A stretch of 64,000 nt of DNA, from NCBI GenBank assembly GCA_003220265.1, contig QHRW01000107.1, positions 1 to 64,000 of the forward strand, written 5' to 3'. A model generated the notes under the pieces. That model had not been told where the DNA came from, ran no database searches, and saw only the letters and a list, made by a program, of their open reading frames with translations. The translations under genes and the position numbers were made by a program. This DNA is from Candidatus Rokuibacteriota bacterium (lineage in GTDB: Bacteria > Methylomirabilota > Methylomirabilia > Rokubacteriales > CSP1-6). Position 1 is the stretch's first letter; every line of letters begins with the position of its first letter. Positions 49,095-60,555 of the stretch are shown in pieces.

Positions 49095-50077
49095 GCCCCG
49101 GAGCCCCGCGCTCCACGCCACCCGCTCCAACCGACGTCCTGGATCCGTTTCGCCGCCCGCCGGGGCGCGCGCTCATGCTGGGCCACGTCCATCCCGACGC
49201 CGACGTGCTCGGCACGCTGCTCGCGCTCGGGCTGGCGCTGGAGGCGCGCGGCTGGCGGATCGTCTACGGCGGTCCGCATCCGGCGCCGGGCGCGCTCGGC
49301 TTCCTGCCCGGGGTGGAGCGCTACCAGGTGCTGAAGTCGCTGGAGGGCGCCTTCGACGTGGCCGTCCTCACCGACTGTCCGAATCCGGGCCGGACCGAAG
49401 GGCTCATCGACCAGGCGAAGACGGCCGCATCGGTCGTCGTCAACATCGACCACCATCCGGACAACCGCCGCTACGGCCACGTGAACTGGATCGACACGAC
49501 GGCCGCCGCCACCGGCGAGATGGTCTATCGCCTGCTGGTCGGGCTGGAGGCGGCCATCACGGCGCCCATCGCGACGAACCTCTTCACGGCGGTGCACACC
49601 GACACCGGCTCCTTCCGCTACTCCAACGTGACGCCCGCCACGTTCCAGATCGCCGCCGATCTCGTGGCCGCCGGCGCCGAGCCCGCCGTGGTGTCCTCGG
49701 CGCTCTACGAGCGGCGCGGGGCCGGCGCGCTGCGGATGCTCGGCGAGACGCTCTCGCGCATCCAGGTGAGCGAGGACGGGCGCGTCGCGTGGCTGGCGCT
49801 GCCGGCCGGCTCAGTGCCGGAGACGTTCGTGGAGTCCGAGGAGCTGGTGAACTATCCGCGCTCGATCGACTCCGTGCGCGTGGCCTGCCTGCTGCGCGTC
49901 CTCGGCAACAGCGTGAAGGTGAGCCTGCGCGGCAAGGGCGACGTGGACGTCCAGAAGATCGCGGCCAAGTTCGGCGGCGGCGGCCACCCCAACGCCGCCG
50001 GCTTCACGGTGCCCGGCGCGCTGGAGCCGGTCACGCGCGACGTGCTCGCCGCCGTGCGCGCGGCCGTCAGCCCTTGA
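49091..50077 (+). CDS. nrnA: DHH/DHHA1 phosphoesterase, NrnA-like
   Basis: A 328-residue bifunctional oligoribonuclease/pAp-phosphatase-like protein. The DHH domain has HVHPDADVLGT, the aspartate in VLTDCPNPGRT and NIDHHPDN (DHH); the DHHA1 domain ends with FGGGGHPNAAGF. It degrades nanoRNAs and possibly pAp, and members commonly sit between rbfA and truB. The start is GTG overlapping rbfA; the first 20 residues are proline-rich and unconserved. Confidence 0.93.
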   Translation: MSPGAPRSTPPAPTDVLDPFRRPPGRALMLGHVHPDADVLGTLLALGLALEARGWRIVYGGPHPAPGALGFLPGVERYQVLKSLEGAFDVAVLTDCPNPGRTEGLIDQAKTAASVVVNIDHHPDNRRYGHVNWIDTTAAATGEMVYRLLVGLEAAITAPIATNLFTAVHTDTGSFRYSNVTPATFQIAADLVAAGAEPAVVSSALYERRGAGALRMLGETLSRIQVSEDGRVAWLALPAGSVPETFVESEELVNYPRSIDSVRVACLLRVLGNSVKVSLRGKGDVDVQKIAAKFGGGGHPNAAGFTVPGALEPVTRDVLAAVRAAVSP

Positions 50078-50991
50078 GCAATTCGGGCGTACTGATCCTC
50101 GACAAGACGGCTGGCGTCACCTCGTTCGACGCGGTCGCGCTGGTGCGCCGCCGCCTCGGCCTCAAGCGCGTCGGCCACGCCGGGACGCTCGATCCCGACG
50201 CCACCGGCGTCCTGCCGATGCTCCTCGGCGAGGCGACCAAGCTGATGCCGTACCTCGCCGACCAGGACAAGGAGTACGTGGCCACGCTGAAGCTCGGCGT
50301 GACGACGGACACGGGCGATCTGAGCGGCCGCGTCCTGACGACGGCCGCCGTGCCCGCGCTCGACCGCGCTGCCGTCGACATCGCGTGCCGCGCGTTCGTG
50401 GGACGGATCAAGCAGGTGCCGCCGATGTACTCGGCGATCCACCACGAGGGCCGGCGGCTCTACGAGCTCGCCCGCGAGGGCGTCGAGGTCGTGCGCGAGC
50501 CGCGCGAGGTCGTCATCCACGCGATCGACGTCGAGGAGGCGGCCGGCGATTCCGCGCGCCTGCGCGTCGTCTGCGGGAAAGGGACGTACCTGCGCGTCCT
50601 GGCCGCCGACCTCGGCGCCGCCCTGGGCTGCGGCGCTGCCGTGGCGCGCCTCGTGCGCACGCGCGTGGGCCCGTTCTCGCTCGACGAGGCCGTGCCGTGG
50701 CCCGCGCTGGCCGAGGGCCCGGCGGCCGCGGTGTGGGCGCGCGTGTGTCCGGCCGAGGCCGCGCTGGCCGGTTGGGCCATCCTCCGGCTCGACGCGCGCG
50801 CCGCGAGCCAGTTCGAGCACGGGCAAGCGGTGGCCCTCGCGCCGCCTGGCGCCGCCGCCGGCACGCTCGTGCGGGTGCACCTGGCTGCCGGCCGTCTGCT
50901 CGGTGTCGGTGAGGTGATGGAGGGCGAGCGGACGCGGCCGGTGCGGATGCTCCATGCGGATCGTCCAGGGACTCGAGTCCTACCGGCCTGA
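50074..50991 (+). CDS. truB: tRNA pseudouridine-55 synthase
   Basis: A 305-residue TruB that isomerises U55 in the T loop of tRNAs. The nucleophile aspartate is in HAGTLDPDATGVL; KTAGVTSFDAV, PMYSAIHHEGRRLYELAREG and GKGTYLRVLAADLG mark the catalytic fold, and a PUA-like C-terminus follows. Start is TTG overlapping the nrnA stop (TTGA). Its last 38 bases overlap ribF in another frame. Confidence 0.94.
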   Translation: MSNSGVLILDKTAGVTSFDAVALVRRRLGLKRVGHAGTLDPDATGVLPMLLGEATKLMPYLADQDKEYVATLKLGVTTDTGDLSGRVLTTAAVPALDRAAVDIACRAFVGRIKQVPPMYSAIHHEGRRLYELAREGVEVVREPREVVIHAIDVEEAAGDSARLRVVCGKGTYLRVLAADLGAALGCGAAVARLVRTRVGPFSLDEAVPWPALAEGPAAAVWARVCPAEAALAGWAILRLDARAASQFEHGQAVALAPPGAAAGTLVRVHLAAGRLLGVGEVMEGERTRPVRMLHADRPGTRVLPA

Positions 50992-51880
50992 CTCGCGACC
51001 GAGCGCGGTGGCGCTGGGCGTCTTCGACGGCGTCCATCTCGCCCACCGCGCGATCCTCGGCACCGCCGTCGCGCGCGCTCGCGCCGAGGATCACGTCGCG
51101 CTGGCCTGCACCTTCGACCGCCATCCGGCGGAGATCCTCCAGCCCGACCGGGCGCCGGCGCCGATCACCACGCTCGACGAGCGGCTCGGGCTCATCGCGG
51201 AGACGGGCGTGGACGCCACCATCGTGCTGGCCTTCACCCGCGAGCTGGCGGCGATCGAGCCCGAGGCGTTCGTGAAGGACATGCTGCTGACCCGCCTGAG
51301 CGCGCGCGAGATCGTGGTCGGCTTCAACCATCGCTTCGGGCGCGGCGCGCGGGGCGACGCGCGCATGCTGGCCAGCCTGGCCGAGCGGCTCGGCTTCCAG
51401 GCTCACGTTGTGCCCCCGCTGGAGGTCGACGGCGTGGCGGTCTCGTCGACCGAGATCCGCGGCGCCCTGCAGCGCGGCGACGTCGCGCGCGCCCGGCGCT
51501 TCCTCGGCCACCCGTACTTCATCTCGGGCAGCGTCACCTCTGGCGCCGGGCGAGGGCGCACGCTCGGCTTCCCGACGGCGAACATCGCCTTCGACCGCAC
51601 CCTGCTCGTCCCGCGCGGGGTCTACCTGGGGCGCCTGACCGCCGAGGGTCGGCCGCGCCAGGCGGTCGTCAATGTCGGCGTCCGGCCGACATTCGGCGAG
51701 ACCACTCTGGCGGTGGAGGCCCACGTGCTCGATTTCTCAGGCGACCTCTACGGCCACCCGGTCCGCCTGGAGTTCCTGGACCGGCTGCGGGATGAGATGC
51801 GGTTCGGCTCGGTGGACGAGCTGCGGGCCCAGATCGGCCGGGACATTGCCGCTGCCCGGGAGATGCGGTCGAGCGGGTAA
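50954..51880 (+). CDS. ribF: Bifunctional riboflavin kinase / FAD synthetase
   Basis: A 308-residue RibF. The N-terminal nucleotidyltransferase domain has [24 protein letters not shown] and [15 protein letters not shown], and the C-terminal kinase domain has [17 protein letters not shown] and [10 protein letters not shown]. It makes FMN and FAD from riboflavin. The ATG used lies inside the truB end (38-base overlap), which gives the family-typical start ([19 protein letters not shown]). Confidence 0.94.
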   Translation: MRIVQGLESYRPDSRPSAVALGVFDGVHLAHRAILGTAVARARAEDHVALACTFDRHPAEILQPDRAPAPITTLDERLGLIAETGVDATIVLAFTRELAAIEPEAFVKDMLLTRLSAREIVVGFNHRFGRGARGDARMLASLAERLGFQAHVVPPLEVDGVAVSSTEIRGALQRGDVARARRFLGHPYFISGSVTSGAGRGRTLGFPTANIAFDRTLLVPRGVYLGRLTAEGRPRQAVVNVGVRPTFGETTLAVEAHVLDFSGDLYGHPVRLEFLDRLRDEMRFGSVDELRAQIGRDIAAAREMRSSG

Positions 51881-51881
51881 C

Positions 51882-51910
51882 TTTACTTCCGCCGACCCCC
51901 GTGGTACGAT
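51882..51910 (+). promoter_or_regulatory. Promoter of rpsO
   Basis: TTTACT (51882-51887), exact 17-bp spacer, TACGAT (51905-51910), starting 2 bases after the ribF stop. This leaves a leader of about 80 bases with a small hairpin CAAAAC/GTTTTG and the GGAGGAGG ribosome site at 51981-51988. S15 leaders are often autoregulated, which this leader length allows. Confidence 0.55.
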
Positions 51911-51996
51911 GCAGCCTATCTGTTGACAAAACAAGGTGTTTTGGAACCCGCCTGGGGATGCGTCTCCGGGACGGGCGATTGGAGGAGGTCCTTCCG

Positions 51997-52266
51997 ATGC
52001 CGCTTGCCCTCGTCCGCAAGAAGAGCCTGATCGAGCAGTTCAAGACTCACGAGGGGGATACGGGGTCCCCGGAGGTGCAGATCGCGCTCCTGACCGAGCG
52101 CATCAATGGGCTCACCGAGCACTTCAAGTCGCATGCGAAGGATCACCACTCTCGCCGGGGCCTGCTGATGCTGATCGGGAAACGGCGGGGGCTCCTCGAG
52201 TACATCAAGAAGAAGGACGCCGAGCGCTATCGGGCGCTCATCGACAAGCTGGGCATCCGCCGTTGA
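51997..52266 (+). CDS. rpsO: 30S ribosomal protein S15
   Basis: An 89-residue S15, exactly the usual length. It binds the 16S central domain. [23 protein letters not shown] and [19 protein letters not shown] are diagnostic. The ATG follows GGAGGAGG by 8 bases; in-frame ATG codons upstream lie in the leader and add foreign residues. pnp follows, the order found in most bacteria. Confidence 0.97.
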   Translation: MPLALVRKKSLIEQFKTHEGDTGSPEVQIALLTERINGLTEHFKSHAKDHHSRRGLLMLIGKRRGLLEYIKKKDAERYRALIDKLGIRR

Positions 52267-52326
52267 CGGCGGGCCGCAGCGACTCAAGACCGGTCCTCGG
52301 ACGCAAGAAACCCGGGGGCCCATGGC

Positions 52327-52362
52327 GGGCGCAGAGCGCGCAGGACGCGCGCGGGAGCGCCC
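52327..52362 (+). promoter_or_regulatory. Nested hairpin in the pnp leader
   Basis: Outer stem GGGCGC (52327-52332) with GCGCCC (52357-52362) encloses GCGCGC (52336-52341), loop AGGAC, GCGCGC (52347-52352). It lies in the 151-bp rpsO-pnp gap, about 55 bases before the pnp start. In E. coli the pnp leader is an RNase III-cut hairpin used for autoregulation; this may be its counterpart. It could also act as a partial terminator after rpsO. Confidence 0.45.
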
Positions 52363-52417
52363 TCACACTAGGTGTTCGCCGGGTTGAAGACCGCGCCGAA
52401 CGAGGACGAATGTTCAG

Positions 52418-54551
<2,134 letters not shown>

Positions 54552-54559
<8 letters not shown>

Positions 54560-55811
54560 AGGCTACCGCAAGAGCGTCCTGCCGAACGGCATCCGCATCC
54601 TGACGGAGCGGATGCCGCACGTTCGGTCGGTCGCCGTCGGAGTCTGGGTCGAGACCGGATCCCGCCACGAGTCGCCGGCGCGTGGCGGGGTCTCGCACCT
54701 GATCGAGCACCTCGTCTTCAAGGGCACCGCCACCCGCACGGCCCAGGACATCGCCCGCACGATGGACTCGGTGGGCGGCCAGATGGACGCCTTCACGACG
54801 AAGGAGAACACGTGCTTCTACGTGCAGGTGCTCGACGAGCACCTGCCGCTGGCCGTCGATCTCCTGACCGACATCCTGCTGCACCCGCTCTTCGACGCCG
54901 AGGAGCTGGAGCGCGAGAAGTCCGTGGTCCTGCAGGAGATCCGGATGGTGGAGGACACCCCGGACGACGTCATCCACGATCTCTTCGCCGCCCAGATCTG
55001 GGGCGATCACCCGCTGGGCCGCCCGATCCTGGGCACCCGCGACCTGGTGACCGGCTTCGCCCGCGACGGGATCGCCGAGCACTTCGGCGAGGAGTACGTG
55101 CCGCCGCAGATCGTCATCGCGGTGGCCGGCAACGTCACCCACCAGCAGGTGGTCGATCTCTTCGGTCGGGGCTTCAACGGCTTCCACCACGCGGCACCGC
55201 CGCGGGTGGCCAGCACGCCGCGCCTGGGCCCCGGCGTCAACATCGTCCACAAGGCGCTCGAGCAGGTCCATCTCGTGATGGGCTTCCCGGGGCTGCGTCA
55301 CGCCGCCCCCGAGCGCTACGCGATGTTCCTGCTCAACGACGTCATCGGCGGCAGCATGTCGTCGCGCCTCTTCCAGGAGGTGCGCGAGCGCCAGGGACTC
55401 GTCTACTCGATCCACACGGGCGCCCAGGCCTTCGCCGACACCGGCCTCCTCTACGTCTACGCGGCCACGGACGCCCAGAACTTCTCCAAGGTGCTCAAGT
55501 CCGTGCTCAAGGAGCTGCGCGACCTCAAGAAGAGCGGCGTGACCGCCGACGAGCTCAAGCGCGCCAAGGACCACCTCAAGGGCAGCCTGATGCTGTCGCT
55601 GGAGTCCACCTCCAGCCGCATGAATCGCCTGGCCAAGCACGAGATGCACCTGGGCTCGTTCCTCACGATGGACCAGATGCTCGCCTCGATCGACGGCGTG
55701 AAGCACGAAGAGGTGCAGGCGCTGGTCACCCAGGTTCTCGACGAGGACCTGCTCGCGCTCACCACGCTCGGTCCGCTCGACCGCCGGAATCTGCCGGCCG
55801 AGCTACGTTAG
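54552..55811 (+). CDS. M16-family zinc peptidase (processing-peptidase like)
   Basis: A 419-residue M16 peptidase with the inverted zinc motif HLIEH near residue 55 and the distal glutamate in the EREKSVVLQEI helix. Both M16 halves are present (GSMSSRLFQEVRERQGLVYSI in the second), matching the YmxG/PqqL-like genes usually found after pnp. The substrate is unknown; no signal peptide is seen. The start GTG overlaps the end of pnp by 8 bases. A family A repeat follows at once. Confidence 0.92.
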
Positions 55812-55924
55812 CTCGAAGGGGGGCTTCGCCCCCCTTTCGACGGTCGTCGCGCGCCTGGCGGCGCGCTCCTCCCTGCATCCCCCCAGACCATCGACGGCGC
55901 CGGCAAAGCCGGCGCTCGAAAGTG
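55811..55924. repeat. Family A structured intergenic repeat, complete copy in inverted orientation
   Basis: Read on the reverse strand this matches 125-238 along its whole length. In plus-strand order the hairpins are AAGGGGGGC/GCCCCCCTT (55816-55836), GCGCGCC/GGCGCGC (55849-55866) and GCGCCGGC/GCCGGCGC (55897-55915). The middle stem swaps C-G for G-C relative to the first copy with pairing kept, and the outer stem has G-C pairs where the other has A-T. The first hairpin begins right after the M16 stop and may terminate that operon. Confidence 0.8.
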
Positions 55925-55990
55925 GCCCGATCGGAAGCGCGCGGCGAGCTGGGTCTTTCACTCGTTGGGGCTTTGCAGTAAGGTGAGGGC

Positions 55991-57283
55991 GTGATCGAGC
56001 GGTACACCCGGGCCGCTATGGGACGTATCTGGAGCGAGGCGGCGAAGTATCAGGCGTGGCTTCGGGTGGAGATCGCGGTGTGCGAGGCCTATGCGCGCCG
56101 CGGTCGCATCCCCGCCGAGCCGATGGCCCGCATCCGCGCCACCCGGGTCGAGGTCGACCGCATCCTCGAGATCCAGCGGCGCGTGAAGCACGAGATGATC
56201 TCGCTGCTCACCAGCCTCGAGGAGCAGCTCGGCGCCGACTCCCGCTTCGTCCACATGGGCCTCACCACCAGCGACGTGTGGGACACGGCCACCGCGCTCC
56301 AGCTCCGCGACGCCGCCGATCTGCTGATGGCCGGCCAGGAGCGGCTGCGCCAGACGCTCCGCGCGTGCGCGCTCCGCTACCGCGACACGCTGACCATCGC
56401 GCGCACCCACGGCGTGCACGCCGAGCCGACCACGTTCGGCCTCAAGGTGGCGGTCTGGTACGTCGAGGCGGGCCGCAACCTCGAGCGGCTGCGCCGCGCA
56501 CGCGAGGCCATCGCGGTGGGCAAGCTCTCCGGCGCCGTCGGCAACTTCGCCCATGTCGAGCCCGAGATCGAAGACGAGGTCTGCCGCGACCTCGGCCTCG
56601 GCGTCGAGCCCGTGTCCACGCAGATCGTCCAGCGGGACCGCCACGCCGAGTTCTGCGCGGCGCTGGCGGTGGCGGGCGCCTCGCTGGAGAAGATCGCGCT
56701 GGAGATTCGCGGGCTGCAGCGCACGGAGGTGCTGGAGGCGCAGGAGCCGTTCGGCGAGGGCCAGAAGGGCTCGAGCGCGATGCCGCACAAGCGCAACCCC
56801 GAGCTCGCCGAGCGCATCTGCGGGCTCGCGCGCCTGCTGCGCAGCAACGCGCATGCCGCCGCCGAGAACGTCGCCCTGTGGCACGAGCGCGACATCAGCC
56901 ATTCCTCCGTCGAGCGCGTGATCTTCCCGGACTCGACGATCCTGCTCGACTACATGCTGGACCTCACCGCCTTCGTGATCGAGGGGCTGGAGGTGGACCC
57001 CGCGCGGATGGCCGAGAACCTCGAGGCCTCGCACGGCAACATCTATTCGCAGCGCGTGCTCCTCAAGCTGACGGAGTCGGGGCTGGCTCGCCAGGTGGCC
57101 TACGAGCTCGTGCAGAAGCACGCCATGCGCGCGTGGAAGGAGCGGCGCCCGCTGCTGGAGCTGCTCGCCGCCGATCCCGCCGTCGCCGAGCGCCTGGGAC
57201 CCGGCGAGCTGAAGGCCTGCTTCGATCCCACCTGGTACGTGCGCCACGTCGAGACGATCTTCCGGCGCGCGGGCCTCACATGA
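55991..57283 (+). CDS. purB: Adenylosuccinate lyase
   Basis: A 430-residue fumarase/aspartase-superfamily lyase acting twice in purine synthesis (SAICAR to AICAR, adenylosuccinate to AMP). The signature loop is GSSAMPHKRNP; TTSDVWDTATAL, the histidine region ARTHGVHAEPTTFG and LWHERDISHSS complete the active site. The start is GTG after AAGGTGAGG. It heads a tight pur operon; the purS ATG overlaps its stop. Confidence 0.96.
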   Translation: MIERYTRAAMGRIWSEAAKYQAWLRVEIAVCEAYARRGRIPAEPMARIRATRVEVDRILEIQRRVKHEMISLLTSLEEQLGADSRFVHMGLTTSDVWDTATALQLRDAADLLMAGQERLRQTLRACALRYRDTLTIARTHGVHAEPTTFGLKVAVWYVEAGRNLERLRRAREAIAVGKLSGAVGNFAHVEPEIEDEVCRDLGLGVEPVSTQIVQRDRHAEFCAALAVAGASLEKIALEIRGLQRTEVLEAQEPFGEGQKGSSAMPHKRNPELAERICGLARLLRSNAHAAAENVALWHERDISHSSVERVIFPDSTILLDYMLDLTAFVIEGLEVDPARMAENLEASHGNIYSQRVLLKLTESGLARQVAYELVQKHAMRAWKERRPLLELLAADPAVAERLGPGELKACFDPTWYVRHVETIFRRAGLT

Positions 57284-57555
57284 AGGTCCGCGTGCTCGTG
57301 CGGCTCAAGCCCGGCATCCTCGACGTCCAGGGCGCCGCGGTCCAGCGCGCGCTGGGCGGGCTCGGTTTCGGCGACGTGCGCGAGCTGCGCGTGGGCAAGC
57401 TGATCGAAGTGGAGGTGGACGCCCCCACGGCCGAGCGCGCCCGCGCGCGCGTGGACGAGATGTGCCGCCGGCTATTGGCAAATACGATCCTCGAGGACTA
57501 CACGATCGAGACTGACAGTGCCGAGCACCTTGCCCCGCCGGGAGCCGTCCGGTAA
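57280..57555 (+). CDS. purS: Phosphoribosylformylglycinamidine synthase, PurS subunit
   Basis: A 91-residue PurS, the small subunit that bridges PurQ and PurL in the three-part FGAM synthase of Gram-positives, archaea and many other bacteria. Family landmarks are VLVRLKPGILDVQGAAVQRAL, VRELRVGKLIEVEV and the C-terminal LLANTILEDYTIE. It overlaps purB by 4 bases and precedes purQ by 57. Confidence 0.95.
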   Translation: MKVRVLVRLKPGILDVQGAAVQRALGGLGFGDVRELRVGKLIEVEVDAPTAERARARVDEMCRRLLANTILEDYTIETDSAEHLAPPGAVR

Positions 57556-57612
57556 GATGACCAGCGTTCCCACGCCGCGAACTCCGCACCGGGAGAGGAG
57601 AGACTCGACTTC

Positions 57613-58326
57613 ATGAGATTCGGCGTCGTCGTGTTTCCGGGCACGTGGAGCGACTGCGACTTCCACTATGTGATCTCGGAAGTGGTCAAGCAGCCGGTCA
57701 AGTACGTGTGGCACCGGGACCGCAATCTCGCCGACCTCGACTGCGTCGTTCTCCCCGGCGGCTTCTCCTACGGCGACTACCTGCGCGCCGGCGCCGTGGC
57801 CGGCCGCTCGCCGGTGGTGGAGGCGCTGCCGGAGTTCCTCGCGGGCGGCGGCCTCGTGCTGGGCTCCTGCAACGGCTTCCAGATCCTGTGCGAGGCGGGC
57901 CTGCTGCCGGGCGCGCTGATGCGCAACGAGTGCCTGCAGTACCGCTGCCAGTCCACCAGCCTGCTGGTCGAGAACGTCGACACGCCGTTCACGCGCGCGC
58001 TGCGCCCCGGCCAGGTGCTGACGATGCCGATCTCCCACGGCGAGGGCAAGTACCACGCCGAGCCGGAGACGCTCCGCGCGCTGCGCCAGCGTCACCAGGT
58101 CGTGTTCCGCTACGCGACGGCCGCGGGCCAGGTGACGCGCGCGGCCAATCCGAACGGCTCGGCGGAGAACATCGCGGGCATCATCAACGAAGAGGGCACG
58201 GTGCTCGGCCTGATGCCGCATCCGGAGCGCGCGGCGGAGTCGGCCATTGGCGGCACGGACGGCCTGCAGATCTTCCACTCGCTCCTCGGCAGCCTCGTCG
58301 AGGACGGTACGTTCACCAAGCGGTAA
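57613..58326 (+). CDS. purQ: Phosphoribosylformylglycinamidine synthase, PurQ glutaminase subunit
   Basis: A 237-residue class I glutamine amidotransferase. The nucleophile cysteine is in LGSCNGFQILCEAG, and the histidine and glutamate of the triad in MPHPERAAE near the C-terminus. It supplies ammonia to PurL for FGAM formation. ATG after GGGAGAGGAGAG. The purL reading frame begins right after the stop. Confidence 0.95.
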   Translation: MRFGVVVFPGTWSDCDFHYVISEVVKQPVKYVWHRDRNLADLDCVVLPGGFSYGDYLRAGAVAGRSPVVEALPEFLAGGGLVLGSCNGFQILCEAGLLPGALMRNECLQYRCQSTSLLVENVDTPFTRALRPGQVLTMPISHGEGKYHAEPETLRALRQRHQVVFRYATAAGQVTRAANPNGSAENIAGIINEEGTVLGLMPHPERAAESAIGGTDGLQIFHSLLGSLVEDGTFTKR

Positions 58327-58383
58327 GCCACGATTACGCGGGCTGAACCGAAGGTCACGCTCGACCTGGCGCGCGGCCTGGGG

Positions 58384-60555
58384 TTGACGGCCGAAGAGTA
58401 CGATCGGATCCTCCAGCGGCTCGGCCGCGAGCCCTCCTATACCGAGCTCGGGCTCTTCTCCGCGCTGTGGTCCGAGCACTGCGCGTACAAGCACTCCAAG
58501 GTCTTCCTCAAGCGCCTGCCGCAGACCGGGCCGCACGTGCTGCAGGGCCCCGGCGAGAACGCCGGCGCCCTCGACATCGGGGACGGCTGGGCGGTCGTGT
58601 TCAAGATCGAGAGTCACAACCATCCGTCGTTCATCGAGCCCTTCCAGGGCGCCGCCACGGGAGTCGGCGGGATCCTGCGCGACATCTTCACCATGGGCGC
58701 GCGCCCGATCGCCATCCTCGACTCGCTGCGTTTCGGCGATCCCAACGATCCGAAGACGCGCCACCTCATCCACGGTGTGGTCTCCGGCATCTCGTGGTAC
58801 GGCAACTGCTTCGGTTGCCCGACGGTGGGCGGTGAGATCGCCTTCGCGCCGGAGTACGCGGGCAACCCGCTGGTGAACGTCATGTGCGTGGGGCTCGTGC
58901 GCGCCGACCGTATCTTCCGCGCGCGCGCCGAGGGCGTCGGCAACCCCGTGTTCTACGTCGGCAACAAGACCGGCCGCGACGGCATCCACGGCGCGACGAT
59001 GGCCTCGGCCACCTTCGACGAGGGCGCTGAAGCCAAGCGCCCCACCGTGCAGGTGGGTGATCCGTTCACCGAGAAGCTCCTGCTGGAGGCCTGCCTGGAG
59101 GCGATGGCCACCGGCGCGGTCGTCGGCATCCAGGACATGGGGGCGGCCGGCCTGGCCTGCTGCACCTCCGAGATGCCCGCGCGCAGCGGCACCGGCATGA
59201 CGGTGGAGCTGGCCTCCGTGCCCCAGCGCGAGGAGGGCATGAGCGCGTACGAGCTGCTGCTCTCGGAGTCGCAGGAGCGCATGCTCATCGTGGCCGAGCG
59301 TGGGCGCGAGGAGGAGCTCCGGCGTGTCTTCGCCAAGTGGGAGCTCGACGCCGTGCAGATCGGCGAGGTGACGGCCGGCCCGGACCTCACCGTGCGCCAC
59401 CGTGGCGACGAGGTGGCCCGCGTGCCCGTCGACGCGCTGGCCGAGGCGCCCAAATACGAGAAGCCCTACGCGGCCCCGGCATGGCTCAAGGAGCTCCGCG
59501 CGTTCGACCCGCTCGCGCTGCCGGCGCCGGCCGACTACGACGAGGCGCTGCGCGCGCTCATGGGCGCCCCCGCCCTCGCGTCCAAGGAGTGGGCGTATCG
59601 CCAGTACGACCAGCAGGTGGGCGTCAACACGCTGGTGCTGCCGGGCTCGGACGCGACTGTCCTCCGGGTGAAGGGCACGCGGCGCGCGATCGCGGTGTCC
59701 ACGGACGGCAACGGGCGCCACGTCTTTCTCGATCCGCGCCGCGGCGCCGCGATGGCGGTGTGCGAGGCGGCCCGCAACGTCTCCTGCGCGGGCGGCCGGC
59801 CGCTCGGCGTGACGGACTGCCTCAACTTCGGCTCGCCCGAGCGGCCGGAAATCCTGTGGCAGCTCGCCGAGGCGGTGGAGGGCCTCGCCGAGGCGTGCCG
59901 CGCGCTCGAGCTCCCGGTAGTGGGCGGCAACGTTTCCCTCTACAATGAGACGAGCGGCCTTGCGATCCTGCCCACGCCTGTGGTGGGTGTGGTCGGATTG
60001 CTGGAGGACGCGAGCCAGCTGGCGACGCAATGGTTCAAGGCGGCGGGGCATCGCATCGCGCTGCTCGGTCCGGACGCCGTGAGCCTCGGAGGCTCGGAGT
60101 ACCTGTGGACGCGGCACGGCAAGCAGGGGGGCGCGCTGGCGCCGCTCGATCTCGAGCTGGAGCGTCGCGTGCAGGCGGCGGTGCGGGCGGCCATCGGCGA
60201 GGGGCTGGTGACGGCCGCGCACGACTGCGCCGAGGGCGGCATTGCGGTGGCGCTGGCCGAGGCGTGCGTGACGGGCAAGACGGCGATCGGCTGCGAGGCG
60301 GCGCTGCCCGCGGGCATGCGCGCCGACCTCACGCTGTTCGGCGAGGGACCGTCGCGAGTCGTGGTCTCGGTGGAGGGCGGGCGCGCGCGGGAATTCGAGG
60401 CGCTGATGGCCGAGTCCGCGATTCCCTGGCAGTGGATTGGCGCGACCGGCGGCGCGCGGCTGCGGCTGCGGGTGGGCGGCGAGATGGTCGTCGACGTGAG
60501 TGTGGATCACCTCGAGCACGCGTGGAGGAACGGCTTTGAGCGCCACATGGCGTGA
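58384..60555 (+). CDS. purL: Phosphoribosylformylglycinamidine synthase, PurL subunit
   Basis: At least 723 residues: the short PurL that works with PurS and PurQ. The ATP/FGAR site shows [34 protein letters not shown] and the second half [12 protein letters not shown]. The start is uncertain. TTG at 58384 is the first usual start codon, but 17 in-frame codons before it ([13 protein letters not shown]) look like the normal PurL N-terminus, so initiation at ATT 58333 or CTG 58366 is possible. It overlaps purF by 20 bases. Confidence 0.94.
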   Translation: MTAEEYDRILQRLGREPSYTELGLFSALWSEHCAYKHSKVFLKRLPQTGPHVLQGPGENAGALDIGDGWAVVFKIESHNHPSFIEPFQGAATGVGGILRDIFTMGARPIAILDSLRFGDPNDPKTRHLIHGVVSGISWYGNCFGCPTVGGEIAFAPEYAGNPLVNVMCVGLVRADRIFRARAEGVGNPVFYVGNKTGRDGIHGATMASATFDEGAEAKRPTVQVGDPFTEKLLLEACLEAMATGAVVGIQDMGAAGLACCTSEMPARSGTGMTVELASVPQREEGMSAYELLLSESQERMLIVAERGREEELRRVFAKWELDAVQIGEVTAGPDLTVRHRGDEVARVPVDALAEAPKYEKPYAAPAWLKELRAFDPLALPAPADYDEALRALMGAPALASKEWAYRQYDQQVGVNTLVLPGSDATVLRVKGTRRAIAVSTDGNGRHVFLDPRRGAAMAVCEAARNVSCAGGRPLGVTDCLNFGSPERPEILWQLAEAVEGLAEACRALELPVVGGNVSLYNETSGLAILPTPVVGVVGLLEDASQLATQWFKAAGHRIALLGPDAVSLGGSEYLWTRHGKQGGALAPLDLELERRVQAAVRAAIGEGLVTAAHDCAEGGIAVALAEACVTGKTAIGCEAALPAGMRADLTLFGEGPSRVVVSVEGGRAREFEALMAESAIPWQWIGATGGARLRLRVGGEMVVDVSVDHLEHAWRNGFERHMA

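Noticed and set aside
51923..51928. TTGACA as the -35 of an rpsO promoter
   Set aside because: No acceptable -10 lies 16-18 bp downstream, while TTTACT-17-TACGAT just upstream fits better.
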